A stretch of DNA of 6,877 nucleotides from Planctomycetota bacterium. Lineage in GTDB: Bacteria > Planctomycetota > DG-23 > SLPQ01. Below the pieces are notes generated by a model. The model saw only the letters and a program-made list of their open reading frames with translations, made no database searches and was not told where the DNA came from. This document shows positions 5,771 to 6,877 of this stretch, in pieces. Position numbers and translations under genes: made by a program. The stretch is taken from NCBI GenBank assembly GCA_021160625.1, contig JAGHCE010000053.1, positions 1 to 6,877 of the forward strand, read 5' to 3'. The number at the start of each line of letters is the position of its first letter. Positions within the stretch are counted from its first letter, which is position 1.

Positions 5771-5791
5771 TATTCCGCGTGCGGCAAGCCA
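5771..5791. repeat. 21-bp imperfect direct repeat, copy 2
   Basis: This matches copy 1 (5715-5735) at 19 of 21 positions; both differences are pyrimidine exchanges (C to T at 5780, T to C at 5785). The palindrome becomes CCGCGTGCGG. TTCCGC here (5773-5778) also pairs with GCGGAA at 5803-5808. Confidence 0.65.
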
Positions 5792-5850
5792 CAGCCTACG
5801 TTGCGGAACACATTCCTTGGGACAGTTGTGTGCTTTGTGGGAGAGGGGCG

Positions 5851-5879
5851 TTGATTTCGGCGGGTCTCTCTGGTATTCT
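5851..5879 (+). promoter_or_regulatory. promoter candidate for the plus-strand membrane-protein gene
   Basis: TTGATT (5851-5856) and TATTCT (5874-5879) are each 4 of 6 against the sigma70 consensus and have the ideal 17-base spacing. Transcription would start near 5886 and give a leader of about 60 bases. The match is moderate and could arise by chance. Confidence 0.4.
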
Positions 5880-5948
5880 GCCATACATTGGGTTTACGGC
5901 CCGCCTGCCGGCGGTCGTGCCGATTTCAGGTCATCAGCGGAGGCAACC

Positions 5949-6877
5949 TTGGCAAGACGCAGAGTCGTTGCAAAACAACCTCACCCCCTGCAGCCGCAGA
6001 TCGGCTTCAACCGCCGCCTCGTGGGGGCCGCACTGGCCCTGTCGGTGGTCACGGGTGCGTACATCCTCTGCCATTTCCCCATAGGCATCCCCGGCGAGTG
6101 GTGGACCCAGTACCGGACGCATTTCCCGTCGGTAGGGGCAGTCGGCCTTTTCGCAGCGGCGATGGCGGTCTTCGTGGCTGCGGCGGCTCTTTTCGACCGT
6201 TTTCTGACCGAACGAGGCCCTGCGGCGCGCGCACTGGCGGTCGTCTTCAGCACGGTTCTGGCGGTGGCCATGCTTTTCGCGTCGGCTGCGTGCGGTCCCC
6301 AGGGCTCGGCGGAGCTCGTCGCACCGTCCTGTATGTACGACGGCCCGGGGCTCTTCCAGCGCGAGGCGGCCCGGATTGCCGATGCCGAGGATGGCCGCGC
6401 GGAGTTCGTCCTGCCCGGCACGGATGCTGCGGGGCAGGCGCAGGCCTTGGAGGTTACCGGTGCGCGCGACTACCTGGCCCGTTTCCCCCTGATTCTCAGC
6501 CGCTACGCCGAGGACTACCGCAAGACCGTCCGGGTGAATAACAACCCTCCCGGCACGACGATGGTGTTCTATGCCGCTTTCAGGCTTGCCGAGGTCGCCC
6601 CCGGCCTTTCCAGGATCGCTGCGGGGCCCGTCTTCGGATGGGGCTTCCAGCCGCCCAGCACTATGTCAGCGGGGACACTGCTGGGCAGCTGGGTGCTTCT
6701 TGTGGGTGCGGCGCTGGCCTTCGTGCCGGCGTACCTCGTGGCTTCCCGGATGATGGGAAAGCCTGCATTTCTCGTCGCCGCACTCGCGAGCCTGGCCGGC
6801 TCGGCGCTTCTTTTCGTTCCGGGCAAGGACACGTTGCAAATATTTTTCTTCCTGTGGATGTTCTACTTTTTCCTGCG
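5949..6877 (+). CDS. polytopic membrane protein, possibly GT-C-type glycosyltransferase (partial)
   Basis: The frame stays open for 309 codons from a TTG at 5949-5951 to the right edge. The start is chosen because GGAGG (5939-5943) lies 5 bases before it and a basic N-terminus (MARRR) follows. Hydrophobic segments are visible at about residues 24-41, 62-83, 95-115, 243-267, 273-291 and from 296 on, giving at least six membrane helices. Between the third and fourth is a region of about 125 mostly polar residues (116-240). It contains a YLARFP segment (175-180) and VNNNPPGTTMVFY (196-208). An Asn/His-Pro-Pro-Gly motif near a helix start occurs in many membrane glycosyltransferases of the GT-C (ArnT/PMT-like) type, which act on lipid-linked sugars. 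The acidic motif expected in the first external loop is not obvious, so the function is a tentative guess. The gene diverges from the LPS operon, compatible with envelope glycan work but not proof. An overlapping Arg/Gly-rich frame (5888-6541) is rejected. Confidence 0.75.
   Translation, partial: MARRRVVAKQPHPLQPQIGFNRRLVGAALALSVVTGAYILCHFPIGIPGEWWTQYRTHFPSVGAVGLFAAAMAVFVAAAALFDRFLTERGPAARALAVVFSTVLAVAMLFASAACGPQGSAELVAPSCMYDGPGLFQREAARIADAEDGRAEFVLPGTDAAGQAQALEVTGARDYLARFPLILSRYAEDYRKTVRVNNNPPGTTMVFYAAFRLAEVAPGLSRIAAGPVFGWGFQPPSTMSAGTLLGSWVLLVGAALAFVPAYLVASRMMGKPAFLVAALASLAGSALLFVPGKDTLQIFFFLWMFYFFL

Larger units (their letters stand above)
5510..5948. other. divergent intergenic region, 439 bp
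   Basis: No reading frame here looks like a gene. The region holds a promoter candidate for kdsD at its left end, one for the membrane-protein gene at its right end, and between them a run of GC-rich hairpins plus an imperfect direct repeat, each listed separately. Centres of the symmetric elements fall near 5582, 5616, 5655, 5696, 5724, 5754 and 5780, roughly 26-41 bases apart. A further small hairpin, CCGCC-TGCC-GGCGG (5901-5914), lies in the predicted leader of the plus-strand gene. Confidence 0.7.

Noticed and set aside
5571..5791. CRISPR array
   Set aside because: The palindromes differ in sequence, there are only two copies of the direct repeat with two mismatches, and there are no unique spacers of constant length.
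5510..5948. Riboswitch or structured leader for kdsD
   Set aside because: The best promoter starts transcription near 5532, leaving only about 22 leader bases; the hairpins lie upstream of it and match no riboswitch class I know.
5671..6084. 137-codon plus-strand frame across the hairpin region
   Set aside because: It runs through the palindromic repeats and into the wrong frame of the membrane-protein gene; no ribosome site or protein family pattern.
5888..6541. 217-codon plus-strand frame overlapping the membrane-protein gene
   Set aside because: Its product is rich in Arg, Gly and Pro with no membrane or domain pattern, as expected for an out-of-frame reading of GC-rich coding DNA. The frame from 5949 has a ribosome site, helices and no stop to the edge.
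1..6877. Defence system, prophage or transposon
   Set aside because: All complete genes fit envelope biosynthesis; I see no transposase, integrase, nuclease, toxin-antitoxin pair or terminal inverted repeats bounding a mobile element.

Overview
The window is a chromosomal piece of a GC-rich Gram-negative (LPS-type) bacterium. Its main content is a minus-strand cluster for making and exporting the Kdo-containing inner part of lipopolysaccharide. Read in transcription order, from high to low coordinates, it holds kdsD (arabinose-5-phosphate isomerase), kdsC (Kdo-8-phosphate phosphatase), a very large LptC/LptA-like periplasmic protein, a diacylglycerol-kinase-family lipid kinase, and the first 140 codons of kdsA (Kdo-8-phosphate synthase), which runs off the left edge. 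Three of the four enzymes that turn ribulose-5-phosphate into CMP-Kdo are therefore present (KdsD, KdsA, KdsC). KdsB is not in the window.

Layout: 1-420 kdsA (partial, minus); 442-1308 lipid kinase (minus); 1309-1387 a short gap with a sigma70-like promoter, a near-palindrome at the predicted transcription start and a long inverted repeat that reaches into the preceding stop codon; 1388-3955 LptC/LptA-like giant (minus, TTG start); 3960-4499 kdsC (minus); 4508-5509 kdsD (minus); 5510-5948 a divergent intergenic region with one promoter candidate facing each way and a series of GC-rich hairpins between them; 5949-6877 the start of a plus-strand polytopic membrane protein (TTG start, runs off the right edge).

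kdsD, kdsC and the LptC/LptA-like gene are 8 and 4 bases apart and look like one operon driven by a strong promoter candidate just upstream of kdsD. The lipid kinase and kdsA follow with their own promoter candidate, so they can be read with the operon or separately. The kdsD-kdsC-lptC order is the same as the classical proteobacterial kdsD-kdsC-lptC-lptA-lptB cluster. Here a single 855-residue protein stands where separate LptC and LptA are expected, and no lptB follows it.

Taxonomy cannot be fixed from the sequence alone. A metal-type KdsA (Cys in GPC), high GC, good GGAGG ribosome binding sites and intergenic palindromic words of a kind I associate with planctomycete and other PVC-group assemblies suggest that direction, at low confidence. 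I see no mobile element, CRISPR array, tRNA or rRNA. The two most unusual items are the multi-unit LptC/LptA-like protein and the hairpin family between the divergent promoters.
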